From: Alteromonas sp. M12
GTDB lineage: Bacteria > Pseudomonadota > Gammaproteobacteria > Enterobacterales > Alteromonadaceae
Assembly (NCBI RefSeq): GCF_037478005.1
Contig: NZ_CP144164.1
Location: 2,294,001-2,358,000 of the forward strand
Direction of reading: 5' to 3'
DNA: 64,000 nt
Of this stretch, positions 8,471 to 19,748 are shown one piece after another; position 1 is the first letter of the stretch; every line of letters begins with the position of its first letter. Made by a program: the position numbers and the translations under genes. Below the pieces are notes generated by a model. It did no database searches. It saw only the letters and a program-made list of their open reading frames with translations, and was not told the DNA's origin.

Positions 8471-9313
8471 TTAAATTATTTGCTGCTTGATAATAACTTC
8501 TTCTTTGCTTTTAAGTATTTTGCCTTGTGTAATAGCTGTTTCAACACAAATCATGGTTTCATAGCTATCCGGCTGCATGTCTTTCATCCTTAGGCAGTTA
8601 TCTTTCCAAGGGTTCCAAACTACAATACTGTCGTGTCCTGTTGAACGTACGCTGATATGATGGCCATTGTTGATTTCAACCAATACCGCTGGATGTAAAT
8701 GGACACGATCGGTTTCTTCTTTTATTCGGTAGGTTTCTGGTGTTTCAAATTGTTCATAGTTTTGAGTTTTGTCTAAATAGGGACCGCTTAATCCGGCTAG
8801 CGTTACCCCATCAATATCGTCCACACTAAAATACGTATGTAGTGCACACCCAAGATGAATATCTTCAGCGTCCATGTTGCGTGTAATCAATTCTAGCACC
8901 AAGGTTTTACCCACAGTAACCTTGAGTTTTAAAGTGGTTTTAAATGCCCATCCAGGCCCTTGTGTGGATTTGGGCGTCAATACCAATTGTGTACCCTGGT
9001 CATTTTCTTCGGCTGAGTCCAAAGACCAAATTTGGTTGCGGACAAATCCATGAGCGGGCAGGTCATCTCTATTTTGTTTATGCCCATCGCCAAACCAAGG
9101 CCAGCATACTGGAATCCCACCTCGTATTGCTGTTTTGTTATCAAATATCGCAGCGTCGCTGACCCAAAGTCTGTCTATATTATCTGTTTTGGGAATGTAA
9201 CTTAGAATATGCCCACCAAATAAAGAAATTGTCGCTTTCGCAAAATCATTGTTGATTTCCAATATATCGTTCTCACCTCTTTTACTGGTGGAGATACTAG
9301 ATGGTGTGTTCAT
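8471..9313 (-). CDS. yeaD: D-hexose-6-phosphate mutarotase (YeaD family)
   Basis: A galactose-mutarotase-like beta-sandwich enzyme of 280 residues that should interconvert alpha and beta anomers of glucose 6-phosphate. Family landmarks are AIRGGIPVCWPWFGDG, LPAHGFVRNQIW, LHTYFSVDDI (catalytic His) and MICVETAI (catalytic Glu). It lies just downstream of gapA on the same strand, the same neighbour pair as in E. coli, though a strong terminator separates them. I prefer the ATG at 9313 to a TTG two codons upstream. The distance to the AGG site favours neither strongly. Confidence 0.88.
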   Translation of the reverse strand: MNTPSSISTSKRGENDILEINNDFAKATISLFGGHILSYIPKTDNIDRLWVSDAAIFDNKTAIRGGIPVCWPWFGDGHKQNRDDLPAHGFVRNQIWSLDSAEENDQGTQLVLTPKSTQGPGWAFKTTLKLKVTVGKTLVLELITRNMDAEDIHLGCALHTYFSVDDIDGVTLAGLSGPYLDKTQNYEQFETPETYRIKEETDRVHLHPAVLVEINNGHHISVRSTGHDSIVVWNPWKDNCLRMKDMQPDSYETMICVETAITQGKILKSKEEVIIKQQII

Positions 9314-9413
9314 ACTCAAATACCTATTTTAAACATTGTAATTATTAATACCCTTGGGATGGGTAATAATATGATCTATAAGAATTATTAACTAAAGTAG
9401 ATTGGAATAACAT

Positions 9414-9439
9414 AAAAAAAGCGACCATAAGGTCGCTTT
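9414..9439 (-). terminator. Rho-independent terminator of gapA
   Basis: On the minus strand a perfect 9-bp stem AAAGCGACC/GGTCGCTTT with a four-base loop is followed by a run of T (plus-strand A at 9414-9420). It lies 25 nt after the gapA stop. Confidence 0.92.
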
Positions 9440-9464
9440 ATTACGTTTAAAAATTTTATTAAAC

Positions 9465-10911
<1,447 letters not shown>

Positions 10912-13107
10912 ATGACTTCTCCTCTTATCGACAAGCTTGTAGATATAAAAGGTGTAGAATCGAACTACATTGATGCATGGGGCAAACCCGAAATAGTTAA
11001 ACAACAAAGTAAACGCAAATTATTGAGCGCCATGGGTTACCAAGTTGATGACGAGGAATCGTTAATCGCTCAGGTAGAAACAGAGTTTCAACAAATTTGG
11101 ATGTCTCCACTTAATCCAGTTCAAGTAAATCGTGATACGGATGAGTTATTTATTACGGTTAGGCTTCCAATAGAATTAGTTAATGATGACTTTGTCATCG
11201 CCATCGACTGTGAAGACAAAAGTACATTACAACAAAAGTTTGTACCTATAGATGGTGATTTAATCAACGCGACTATTATTGAAGATATAGAGTTTCAAGA
11301 ATACCTAATTAAACTAAATCATTCTTTACCACTAGGTTACCATCAACTCAAACTGTTGGCGGATGACGGTGATCAGATTGCAGCAATGCGAATGATAATG
11401 GCACCTTCTTCTTGTTATCATCCTCAATCGATTCTAGATGGCCGCAAAGTCTGGGGGTTAAGCGTACAGCTTTACTGCCTTCGAAGCGAAAATAACTGGG
11501 GCGTTGGAGACTTCTCTGATTTGGCTCAATTGATTGCGTCTGCTGCTAAAAACGGTGCACAGTTTATTGGTTTGAATCCTATTCATGCACTTTATCCAGC
11601 AAATCCAGATGCGTGCAGCCCTTATGGACCTTCTTCCAGACGTTGGCTTAATTTTATATATCTAGATGTGACAGCTATTGATGGTTATAACTGTCCTGAT
11701 GTACAAGAATTGGTGAATAATGCAGAATTTCAATCGCGCCTAGATCATGTGCGCAGTTTGGAATATGTGGATTACGAAGCGGTCACTCAATTAAAATTAG
11801 GTGCCCTTGAGCGTGTATTTGATAATCAAAATAGCCACTTTTTAAGTAAAAATACTAAGCAGAATAAAGCCTTTAAACAGTTTGTGAAAGAGGGGGGGGA
11901 TAGTCTGCAAATGTTAGCCACATATGATGCTTTGCAAGAGCACTTGGCTAACCAAGGAAAACCCTCTTGGGGATGGCCTGTTTTTCCCAAAGAATATGCT
12001 GATTTTCAGTCGCCAGCGGTATCTAAATTTGTTAAAAAGAATGCAAAACGTGTCAAATTTTACTTGTTTTTGCAATGGCAAGCCGCGCTGCAACTAGAAG
12101 CAGCTAATCAAGTCGCAACACAAAATAACATGTCTATTGGTATTTATCGTGATTTGGCTGTTGGTGTGAGTGAAGGCAGCGCAGAGATATGGGGAAATAA
12201 AGATTTGTATTGCACAGATGCTAGCGTAGGCGCGCCGCCTGATGTGCTTGGTCCGTTAGGACAAAACTGGGGCTTGCCTCCAATGGATCCAGAGAAACTC
12301 TATCATCAGCAATATCAACCTATTATTGATTTGTTTGATTCAAATATGAGGTCTGCCGGAGCGTTAAGAATTGATCACGTGATGGCGTTACTTCGTTTGT
12401 GGTGGGTAGCAAAAGGTGACAATGCAAAAGATGGCGGCTATGTTTATTATCCTGTAGATGATTTATTAGGTATCTTAGCCCTTGAAAGCCAGCGTCATCA
12501 AAGTTTAGTCATTGGTGAGGACTTAGGAACCGTACCTGAAGAAATCCGCAGTAAATTAGCTGATAACGGTGTTTACTCTTACCGTGTGTTCTTTTTTGAA
12601 CAAGCTAAAGACGGCGGTTTTTATTCTCCATCAGATTATCCGGTTCAATCTATGTCAACATTAACCACCCATGATATGCCAACGTTGTCGGGATATTGGC
12701 ATTGTCACGATTTAGAACTTGGCAAAGAACTGGGGTTGTATCCTACTGAGGAAATATTGTCGGGGCTGTATACCAGTAGACACAGTAATAAGCAGCAAAT
12801 CTTGAATAGTCTGCATGGACATCATGCCATTCCCGAATGGATGGATCGTCAAGTAGATCATCTTGGTATGAGCAAAGAGTTAAACTATGACATGCAGGTG
12901 CATATGGCAACTGGGTCTAGCGCATTACTCAGTTTGCAACTTGAAGACTGGTTACAAATGGATAAACCTGTCAACATACCTGGTACTTTCAAAGAATATC
13001 CAAACTGGAAGCGCAAACTAAATCAGGATTTAGAGCAAATATTCTCTGATCCCGATATTGTGCTTTTAGCGAAAAAGCTAACGAAGGCTAGAGACAACGC
13101 AAAGTAA
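10912..13107 (+). CDS. malQ: 4-alpha-glucanotransferase (amylomaltase, GH77)
   Basis: A 731-residue disproportionating enzyme that moves alpha-1,4-glucan segments between maltodextrins. About 150 N-terminal residues form the extension seen in proteobacterial MalQ. The GH77 barrel starts at VWGLSVQLYCLRSENNWGVGDF. The catalytic residues are visible: the nucleophile Asp in GALRIDHVMALLRLWW, the acid/base Glu in VIGEDLGTVPEEI, and the third Asp in LTTHDMPTLSGYW. It is first of three co-directional alpha-glucan genes (73 nt to glgB). The neighbours imply work on glycogen-derived maltodextrins rather than on imported maltose, since no transporter or malT is in view. Confidence 0.93.
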   Translation: MTSPLIDKLVDIKGVESNYIDAWGKPEIVKQQSKRKLLSAMGYQVDDEESLIAQVETEFQQIWMSPLNPVQVNRDTDELFITVRLPIELVNDDFVIAIDCEDKSTLQQKFVPIDGDLINATIIEDIEFQEYLIKLNHSLPLGYHQLKLLADDGDQIAAMRMIMAPSSCYHPQSILDGRKVWGLSVQLYCLRSENNWGVGDFSDLAQLIASAAKNGAQFIGLNPIHALYPANPDACSPYGPSSRRWLNFIYLDVTAIDGYNCPDVQELVNNAEFQSRLDHVRSLEYVDYEAVTQLKLGALERVFDNQNSHFLSKNTKQNKAFKQFVKEGGDSLQMLATYDALQEHLANQGKPSWGWPVFPKEYADFQSPAVSKFVKKNAKRVKFYLFLQWQAALQLEAANQVATQNNMSIGIYRDLAVGVSEGSAEIWGNKDLYCTDASVGAPPDVLGPLGQNWGLPPMDPEKLYHQQYQPIIDLFDSNMRSAGALRIDHVMALLRLWWVAKGDNAKDGGYVYYPVDDLLGILALESQRHQSLVIGEDLGTVPEEIRSKLADNGVYSYRVFFFEQAKDGGFYSPSDYPVQSMSTLTTHDMPTLSGYWHCHDLELGKELGLYPTEEILSGLYTSRHSNKQQILNSLHGHHAIPEWMDRQVDHLGMSKELNYDMQVHMATGSSALLSLQLEDWLQMDKPVNIPGTFKEYPNWKRKLNQDLEQIFSDPDIVLLAKKLTKARDNAK

Positions 13108-13180
13108 TTCTGTAATTATACTTTACTTAAACGGTTAAGGTTCTATATTTTGAACTGACGTTAACCCATAAGGCGAATCA

Positions 13181-15364
13181 ATGTTAATAGAAGAAGAATT
13201 AAAGCAAGCTAATTGTACTGAACCATTTGAATTTTTAGGTAAAAAAACCATTGAAGAAATAACCCAATTTAATGTTTGGTTACCCGGAGCAAAAAATGTC
13301 AGTGTGTTTGACTTAGATTCTGGAAAAAACGTTGGCAAGCTAAAGCGAAAAAACAAAACAGATTTGTTTTGTGGTCAGTTTAAAAAGGTCAAAGAAGATT
13401 TGGTTTATGGTTTGAAAGTGGAAACTAAAGAAACTACCTATGACCTTATAGACCCTTATCAGTTTCAAGAACAAGCATTCCATGCGGTGCACTATGTTGA
13501 TCATGCCCCTGAAAATGTGTATCAGCAATTGGGGGCACAGTTAATATCTTTAGACGTTGGACTGGATAAAAAAATAGAGGCAACTCGATTTGCGGTCTTT
13601 GCGCCTAACGCTAAGGCTGTATCTGTTATTGGTGATTTTAACTATTGGAATGGCAGTTGCCATCCGATGCAAAAAACGTCAATGGGTTATTGGGTTTTAA
13701 TTATTCCAGGTTTATCTGCCGGCCAACGATATAAATATCAAATTAAAGATGCGAATGGCAATCAACTGCCTCACAAAGCTGATCCTGTGGGTTTTAGTGC
13801 TGAACAGTATCCATCTCACGCATCAATTATATTTAATCAAAATGATTATCAATGGAATGACGCTGAATGGATAGAGCAATCAAAAGCAGATAAATACTTA
13901 CAGCCAATGAGTATTTATGAGGTGCATCTAGGTTCCTGGAAGCGACCAACTGATCCAGATAAAACCTATTTAAGTTACCGCGAATTGGTCGATGACCTTA
14001 TCCCTTATGTGAAAGACATGGGATATACTCATCTGGAAGTATTGCCGATTTCTGAGTTTCCGTTCGATGGCTCTTGGGGATATCAACCTGTAGGCTTGTT
14101 TTCACCCACTAGTCGATTTGGCGATCCCGACGACTTTAAATTTTTCGTAGATAAATGCCATCAAAATGGTATTGGCATTATAATCGATTGGGTACCGGCG
14201 CATTTCCCCGAAGATGGTCACGGATTAGCTCGTTTCGATGGTACTCATGTTTACGAGTACGAAGATCCGCGTAAAGGCTGGCATCCAGATTGGAACTCTT
14301 GTATCTATGACTTTGGTAAAGATACAGTGCGTCAATTTTTGGTGGCCAACGCATTGTTTTGGATAGAACATTTCCACATTGATGGACTGCGTGTAGATGC
14401 TGTAGCATCTATGTTGTACTTGGATTATTCCCGTAAAGATGGTGAATGGATCCCCAATGTTGATGGCGGAAACGAAAATTACGAAGCGATCAGCTTTTTG
14501 CAATGGATGAATAAAGCCGTTTATGAGAAGTTCCCTCGGGCAATGACCATCGCCGAAGAGTCGACTTCGTTTCCTAAAGTGTCTAAACCCGTATTCGAAG
14601 GTGGTTTAGGTTTTGGATTTAAATGGAACATGGGGTGGATGCACGATTCGTTGCATTACATCAGTAAAGACCCTTCCTACCGACGTTATCATCATGGTGA
14701 AATAACCTTCAGCATGGTTTATTCCTTTAGTGAGAGCTTTGTTCTACCTATCTCCCACGATGAAGTGGTGCATGGTAAAGGGGCATTACTTAGAAAGATG
14801 CCTGGTGACGAATGGCAGCAAGCCGCCAATCTGAGATGCTATGCTGGCTTTATGTATGCACACCCAGGTAAAAAATTGAATTTTATGGGCAATGAAATTG
14901 GGCAAAGTTCTGAATGGAATCATGACGCTTCATTACAATGGGATTTGCTTAATTTTGATAAACACAAAGGCATTCAATCTTTGTATCGAGATCTAAACAA
15001 CATATATCGCACTTATCCTGCGCTATATGAAAGTGATCATGATCCTGATGGGTTTGCATGGATCGATCATGGGAATGCTGAGCAATCTATGCTTTCGTTA
15101 TTGAGAAAGTCTAAAAATGGACAGCAAACGGTGATTGCGGTTAGTAACTTTACGCCAGTACCAAGGGATGAATTTAGAGTAGGGGTTCCTGAAGAAGGTG
15201 AATACCATTTAATACTTAATTCTGACGACAAAAAATATTGGGGTAGTGGTTACAAGGTACTTAAAAATGTACAATCTGAAGCGGTAAAATGGAATAATCA
15301 ACCTTATTCTATTCGTATTAATATGCCTCCTTTGGCTACATTGATGTTACAAATAACAGAGTGA
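13181..15364 (+). CDS. glgB: 1,4-alpha-glucan branching enzyme (GH13)
   Basis: A 727-residue glycogen branching enzyme, the same length as E. coli GlgB, which makes the alpha-1,6 branch points. An N1 domain (about 1-110) and a CBM48 domain (TRFAVFAPNAKAVSVIGDFN) precede the barrel. Catalytic residues are the nucleophile Asp in IDGLRVDAVASMLY, the acid/base Glu in MTIAEESTSFP and the third Asp in LPISHDEVVHGKG. The substrate loop WGYQPVGLFSPTSRFG is present. It ends 4 nt before glgX, so the two are almost certainly translated from one mRNA. Confidence 0.96.
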   Translation: MLIEEELKQANCTEPFEFLGKKTIEEITQFNVWLPGAKNVSVFDLDSGKNVGKLKRKNKTDLFCGQFKKVKEDLVYGLKVETKETTYDLIDPYQFQEQAFHAVHYVDHAPENVYQQLGAQLISLDVGLDKKIEATRFAVFAPNAKAVSVIGDFNYWNGSCHPMQKTSMGYWVLIIPGLSAGQRYKYQIKDANGNQLPHKADPVGFSAEQYPSHASIIFNQNDYQWNDAEWIEQSKADKYLQPMSIYEVHLGSWKRPTDPDKTYLSYRELVDDLIPYVKDMGYTHLEVLPISEFPFDGSWGYQPVGLFSPTSRFGDPDDFKFFVDKCHQNGIGIIIDWVPAHFPEDGHGLARFDGTHVYEYEDPRKGWHPDWNSCIYDFGKDTVRQFLVANALFWIEHFHIDGLRVDAVASMLYLDYSRKDGEWIPNVDGGNENYEAISFLQWMNKAVYEKFPRAMTIAEESTSFPKVSKPVFEGGLGFGFKWNMGWMHDSLHYISKDPSYRRYHHGEITFSMVYSFSESFVLPISHDEVVHGKGALLRKMPGDEWQQAANLRCYAGFMYAHPGKKLNFMGNEIGQSSEWNHDASLQWDLLNFDKHKGIQSLYRDLNNIYRTYPALYESDHDPDGFAWIDHGNAEQSMLSLLRKSKNGQQTVIAVSNFTPVPRDEFRVGVPEEGEYHLILNSDDKKYWGSGYKVLKNVQSEAVKWNNQPYSIRINMPPLATLMLQITE

Positions 15365-15368
15365 AAAT

Positions 15369-17444
15369 TTGGCTAATTCAAAACAACATGGTTTTTCAGT
15401 AACCGAAGGTGAATGCCTTCCTTTAGGTGCGACTTTAACAGAAACGGGCTGTAATTTTGCAGTCCACAGTCCAAATGCTCAACAAGTGTTGCTTTGTCTT
15501 TTTAAGCAAGACACTGAAGAACCAATAGAATATTTTGAATTGAAAGCAAAAACTGGTGAAGTATGGCATGGCCATATTGAAGGTGTTTCAGCCGGCCAGT
15601 TATATGGCTATCGCACCCAAGGCGAGAACAAACCCTGTAATGGTAACTGTTTCCATCCAGAAAAATTATTGATCGACCCTTACGCAAAGCAATTAAATCG
15701 CGCGCTACATTGGAACCGCAAAAAGTATGAAGGTGATAGCGCTTTAATGATGCCAAAGTGCGTGGTTGTCGCTGAAAATAATCCACCTTTAACCGACGAC
15801 CATCAAAGACCTCGCACTCCGTTAAGCGAAACTATCATATACGAAGCCCATGTTAAGGGCCTGACAAAACTCCATCCCGATGTTCCTGAAAACCTCAGAG
15901 GCACGTATCTTGGTGCTTGCCAACCAGCAATTATTCAGCATTTAAAAGAGTTGGGGGTGACGGCTGTACAATTTTTACCCGTTATGGCGTTTATGCCAGA
16001 GCCTTATATCACTGAAAAAGGACTGACAAATTATTGGGGTTACAACCCAATTAATTATTTCTGCCCTGAGATGCGCTATGCCATTGATGACCCTATTGCT
16101 GAATTCAAAACCTTAGTGGAAAAATACCATGAAGCGGGATTAGAGGTTATTTTGGACGTGGTATTTAACCACACCGCGGAAGGGGGCTTTGATGGCCAAG
16201 TATTGTCGTTTAAGGGATTTGATAATGCGTCTTTTTATCTGTTTGAGAAAGATGAACACGATCTTAGGAATTTCGAGCATTACGTCAATTATTCTGGATG
16301 CGGCAATAGTGTCAATACGGCTTCACCTTATGTCATGAAGATGGCGATGGATGCATTGCGGTATTGGGTTAGTTATATGGGCGTGGATGGCTTTAGATTT
16401 GATTTGGCCGCTGGGTTAGGGCGAGATCCTTATGAATTTTCAAGCACTTCAGGCTTTTTAACGACACTGCGTCAAGATCCTATTTTGGCTGGCGTTAAGT
16501 TGATAGCAGAACCTTGGGATATTGGCCATGGTGGCTACCGTTTGGGAGAGTTTCCTGCTAACTGGCAAGAAGTTAACGACAAGTTCAGAGATACGGTTAA
16601 AGGTTTTTGGCGTGGTGATGTCGGTTTAACCGGAGAATTTGCAACCCGCTTATTAGGATCCAGAGATATATTCCCAAAAGGTCGGCGCTCAATTCATTCG
16701 TCAGTGAATAATGTGACTTATCATGACGGATTTACGTTACATGATTTAGTTTGTTATTCGAGTCGGCATAACGAAGCCAATTTAGAAGATAACCGAGATG
16801 GTCATGGGCATAACTTGTCTGCTAATTACGGTGTTGAGGGGCCAACGAAGGACGAAAATATCAATGCATTGCGCGAAAAACAAAAGCGTAATTTATTCGC
16901 GACCTTAATACTTTCCCAAGGCATTCCCCATGTGTTAGGTGGCGATGAGCTGAGTCGAACACAACAAGGGAATAATAATGCCTACTGTCAGGATAACGAG
17001 GTAAATTGGTCACAGTGGCAATTAAACGAGTCACAACAAGACTTTCTGGCATTCTGTAAACAAGTGATTGCATTGCGAAAAAGCAGCATTATTTTAACCG
17101 ACTTGTCTTTAAAAGATGACGAGTACAATCTTCATCACAACGTTGATGAAGTGAATTGGTATCGACCCGATGGTGAAAATAAATTGGATTCGGATTGGCA
17201 AGATCCCCATAAACAATCTTTTGCGGTTGAATTGAAAGGATGCCCCAAACATACAGACGAACATTTGTTGTTAATTTTTAATACCTACGATCATGATGTT
17301 CGTTTTCAACTACCAAGCGGAATTTGGACGTTAGAACTTGATACACGATACAAGAAGCCGTCGTTACAACCTAAAACCAAAATATCGAATGTATTCCTGC
17401 AAGCCTATCGAAGTGTTACTGTATTTAAACGAAGCTGTAATTAA
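15369..17444 (+). CDS. glgX: Glycogen debranching enzyme GlgX (isoamylase-type GH13)
   Basis: A 691-residue debranching enzyme that hydrolyses alpha-1,6 linkages of limit dextrins. It has a CBM48 domain (LGATLTETGCNFAVHSPNAQ) followed by a GH13_11 barrel with the nucleophile Asp in VDGFRFDLAAGLG, the acid/base Glu in LIAEPWDIGHGG and the Asp in TYHDGFTLHDLV. The only start that keeps the conserved N-terminus is a TTG 4 nt after the glgB stop, with a weak GAG-type ribosome site, so translation probably depends on coupling to glgB. No glgC, glgA or glgP follows, and the next gene is msrB. Confidence 0.94.
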   Translation: MANSKQHGFSVTEGECLPLGATLTETGCNFAVHSPNAQQVLLCLFKQDTEEPIEYFELKAKTGEVWHGHIEGVSAGQLYGYRTQGENKPCNGNCFHPEKLLIDPYAKQLNRALHWNRKKYEGDSALMMPKCVVVAENNPPLTDDHQRPRTPLSETIIYEAHVKGLTKLHPDVPENLRGTYLGACQPAIIQHLKELGVTAVQFLPVMAFMPEPYITEKGLTNYWGYNPINYFCPEMRYAIDDPIAEFKTLVEKYHEAGLEVILDVVFNHTAEGGFDGQVLSFKGFDNASFYLFEKDEHDLRNFEHYVNYSGCGNSVNTASPYVMKMAMDALRYWVSYMGVDGFRFDLAAGLGRDPYEFSSTSGFLTTLRQDPILAGVKLIAEPWDIGHGGYRLGEFPANWQEVNDKFRDTVKGFWRGDVGLTGEFATRLLGSRDIFPKGRRSIHSSVNNVTYHDGFTLHDLVCYSSRHNEANLEDNRDGHGHNLSANYGVEGPTKDENINALREKQKRNLFATLILSQGIPHVLGGDELSRTQQGNNNAYCQDNEVNWSQWQLNESQQDFLAFCKQVIALRKSSIILTDLSLKDDEYNLHHNVDEVNWYRPDGENKLDSDWQDPHKQSFAVELKGCPKHTDEHLLLIFNTYDHDVRFQLPSGIWTLELDTRYKKPSLQPKTKISNVFLQAYRSVTVFKRSCN

Positions 17445-17474
17445 TCAGTATTAAATTCTACTTTGGAGATTTCG

Positions 17475-17867
17475 ATGAAATTAACCGATGAGCAATGGCG
17501 TGAAAAGTTAACCGAAGAAGAATATAGAGTATGCCGACAAAAAGGCACTGAAAGACCCTTTACTGGGGAATTGCTGCATAATAAAGATACTGGGAACTAC
17601 ACCTGTACTTGTTGTGGCAGTATTCTTTTTTCATCTGAAGATAAATTTGATTCAGGTTGTGGTTGGCCGTCTTTTTCCGCACACACTAAACATGACAATG
17701 TGGCGTTCCATGAAGACAATTCATTGGGTATGCAACGAATTGAAATAGTGTGCAAAAATTGTGAAGCTCACCTAGGACATGTTTTCCCCGATGGCCCAGC
17801 ACCTACAGGCCAACGTTATTGCGTCAATTCAATTTCCGTTAAGTTTTCACCTGAAAAAGCGGAATAA
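17475..17867 (+). CDS. msrB: Peptide methionine-(R)-S-oxide reductase MsrB
   Basis: A 130-residue MsrB that reduces the R epimer of methionine sulfoxide in proteins. Zinc ligands are the pairs CTCC (near residue 45) and CKNC (near 93). The active-site cysteine is in [13 protein letters not shown], and GCGWPSF is conserved. I chose the ATG at 17475 because GGAG at 17465-17468 lies 6 nt upstream. A TTG at 17463 would swallow that site. In E. coli, msrB also neighbours gapA. Here the glycogen genes separate them. Confidence 0.95.
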   Translation: MKLTDEQWREKLTEEEYRVCRQKGTERPFTGELLHNKDTGNYTCTCCGSILFSSEDKFDSGCGWPSFSAHTKHDNVAFHEDNSLGMQRIEIVCKNCEAHLGHVFPDGPAPTGQRYCVNSISVKFSPEKAE

Positions 17868-18114
17868 ATCGCAGTTTTTTAAAATAGTTAGAAATAATTT
17901 TTGTAATATTTTTACAGGAATTCCTAGCTAATTTCCTGCATAAGGCGTTGTTCTCCTTCATAACGGAAATTTATGAGGTAAAATTACATTCAATACCTGC
18001 TTTCATTACTATTTTGTCTAAAAATTGAAACTTTATACCAGTTTGGTGATATGCATAACTACCTTTAGAATACCCGCGTTTTTTGATGCTATTAACAAAT
18101 TAGGGTAGTAAAGA

Positions 18115-19560
18115 ATGAATCAGCAGTTTGAACAGGAACTCATGGGCAGTTGGCAAGAGCGTCAAGAATACGCTGAATTGATGCAGCCTGTACTTGGTAA
18201 ATTATATCGTGACAGCGCTGTTGAAATCTCGATTTTTGGAAGACCTATGTTAGGTGCCAGCGCTATCGACATTATAAAATCTCACCGTAAAGTTAGACGT
18301 CATACAGGTGATAAACTTCGACTAAGAGAAAGTTGGCCAATTCTAGAAGAAATGAGCAAGCTTCAATTAGCACCTGCACACATTGATTTAGGTAAATTAG
18401 CTTACGCATATCATCACGATGATAAATTTAAAGATATGGACATCAAGTCCTACTTAGATGAACAGCTAGTTAGTATTGCAGGAAAGCAAGATAATCACCC
18501 AGTTCAAGACGTGGTTTTATACGGCTTCGGTCGAATTGGAAGACTGTTGGCTCGATTGCTTATTGAGCGTCAAGGTAAAAACAATAAGTTACGCCTAAAA
18601 GCCATTGTCGTTCGTGGCGGAAAAGACGGTGACTTAGAAAAGCGTGCCAGCTTACTACGCAGAGATTCTGTTCATGGTCCATTTAGTGGCAGCATAACAG
18701 TTGACCACGAACGCAATGCTATAAAAGCGAATGGTTCATTTATTCAAGTTATTTACGCAGACTCCCCAGACAGTGTTGATTACACTCAATTTGGTATAAA
18801 AGATGCCATTGTCATTGATAATACGGGTATTTGGCGTGACCGCGACGGTTTAGGTCTACACCTAAAAGCGAAAGGCACTAAAAAGGCTATTTTGACCGCA
18901 CCAGGAAAAGGCGACGTTAAAAATATTGTTTACGGTGTAAACCATAGTGATATTACCAGCGACGATACTATTCTGTCGGCCGCTAGTTGTACAACTAACG
19001 CTATTACACCAGTATTAAAAGCCTTAGATGAGCAGTTTGGTATTGAAAACGGTCATGTTGAAACGGTTCACTCATTTACCAATGACCAAAACCTAATCGA
19101 TAATTTCCACAAAGCAGAGCGACGTGGTCGCAGTGCAGCATTAAATATGGTTATTACGGAAACAGGCGCAGCAAAAGCCGTATCCAAAGCCTATCCGAAG
19201 TTAGAAGGTAAATTAACTGGCAACGCGATACGTGTACCAACGCCAAATGTATCTCTAGCTATTTTGAATTTAAATTTGAATAAGTCGACAGATAAAGAGG
19301 AAATGAATAATTTCTTGCGCGACCTTTCATTGTTTTCTTCATTGCAACACCAGGTAGATTTTACTTCGTCTATTGAAATTGTATCTACTGACTTAGTTGG
19401 TTCACGAGCAGCATCAGTGGTTGATTCGCAAGCCACTATCGTTGCAGGTAATCGTGCTACCTTATATGTTTGGTATGATAATGAGTTTGGATATAGTTGT
19501 CAGGTTATGCGCGTAGTGCAAGCTATGGCAGGTTTAACTTACCCAACAATTCCAGCTTAA
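18115..19560 (+). CDS. Long-form glyceraldehyde-3-phosphate dehydrogenase (second GAPDH)
   Basis: A 481-residue protein in which a complete GAPDH domain follows a helical N-terminal extension of about 130 residues. The NAD loop is YGFGRIGRLLARLL (137-143 core). The catalytic cysteine is C292 in SAASCTTNAITPV, and the C-terminal WYDNEFGYSCQVMRVV is intact. The second cysteine of the usual SCTTNC motif is alanine. Loops such as FTNDQNLIDNFHKAERRGR differ from GapA. This long form occurs beside ordinary gapA in Vibrio and Alteromonas relatives. It may serve gluconeogenesis or use another cofactor, but the sequence does not say which. The ATG has a GGG-type ribosome site. Confidence 0.88.
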   Translation: MNQQFEQELMGSWQERQEYAELMQPVLGKLYRDSAVEISIFGRPMLGASAIDIIKSHRKVRRHTGDKLRLRESWPILEEMSKLQLAPAHIDLGKLAYAYHHDDKFKDMDIKSYLDEQLVSIAGKQDNHPVQDVVLYGFGRIGRLLARLLIERQGKNNKLRLKAIVVRGGKDGDLEKRASLLRRDSVHGPFSGSITVDHERNAIKANGSFIQVIYADSPDSVDYTQFGIKDAIVIDNTGIWRDRDGLGLHLKAKGTKKAILTAPGKGDVKNIVYGVNHSDITSDDTILSAASCTTNAITPVLKALDEQFGIENGHVETVHSFTNDQNLIDNFHKAERRGRSAALNMVITETGAAKAVSKAYPKLEGKLTGNAIRVPTPNVSLAILNLNLNKSTDKEEMNNFLRDLSLFSSLQHQVDFTSSIEIVSTDLVGSRAASVVDSQATIVAGNRATLYVWYDNEFGYSCQVMRVVQAMAGLTYPTIPA

Positions 19561-19748
19561 AAAATTAAATTCACAGATTTGCCGTTTTGGTCAGAAAGTC
19601 CATTTGATTAGGGCGGCAAGCTGTTTTACTCGATATCCCCGCGCGAAATACTTCTCTTTTAGTTATTTATATTTATGAGCCAATTTGATTTTTTTATCTA
19701 AATTAGTGGTTCAGCCTAACCCATTTTTTATCAGATTATGGTAGATTG

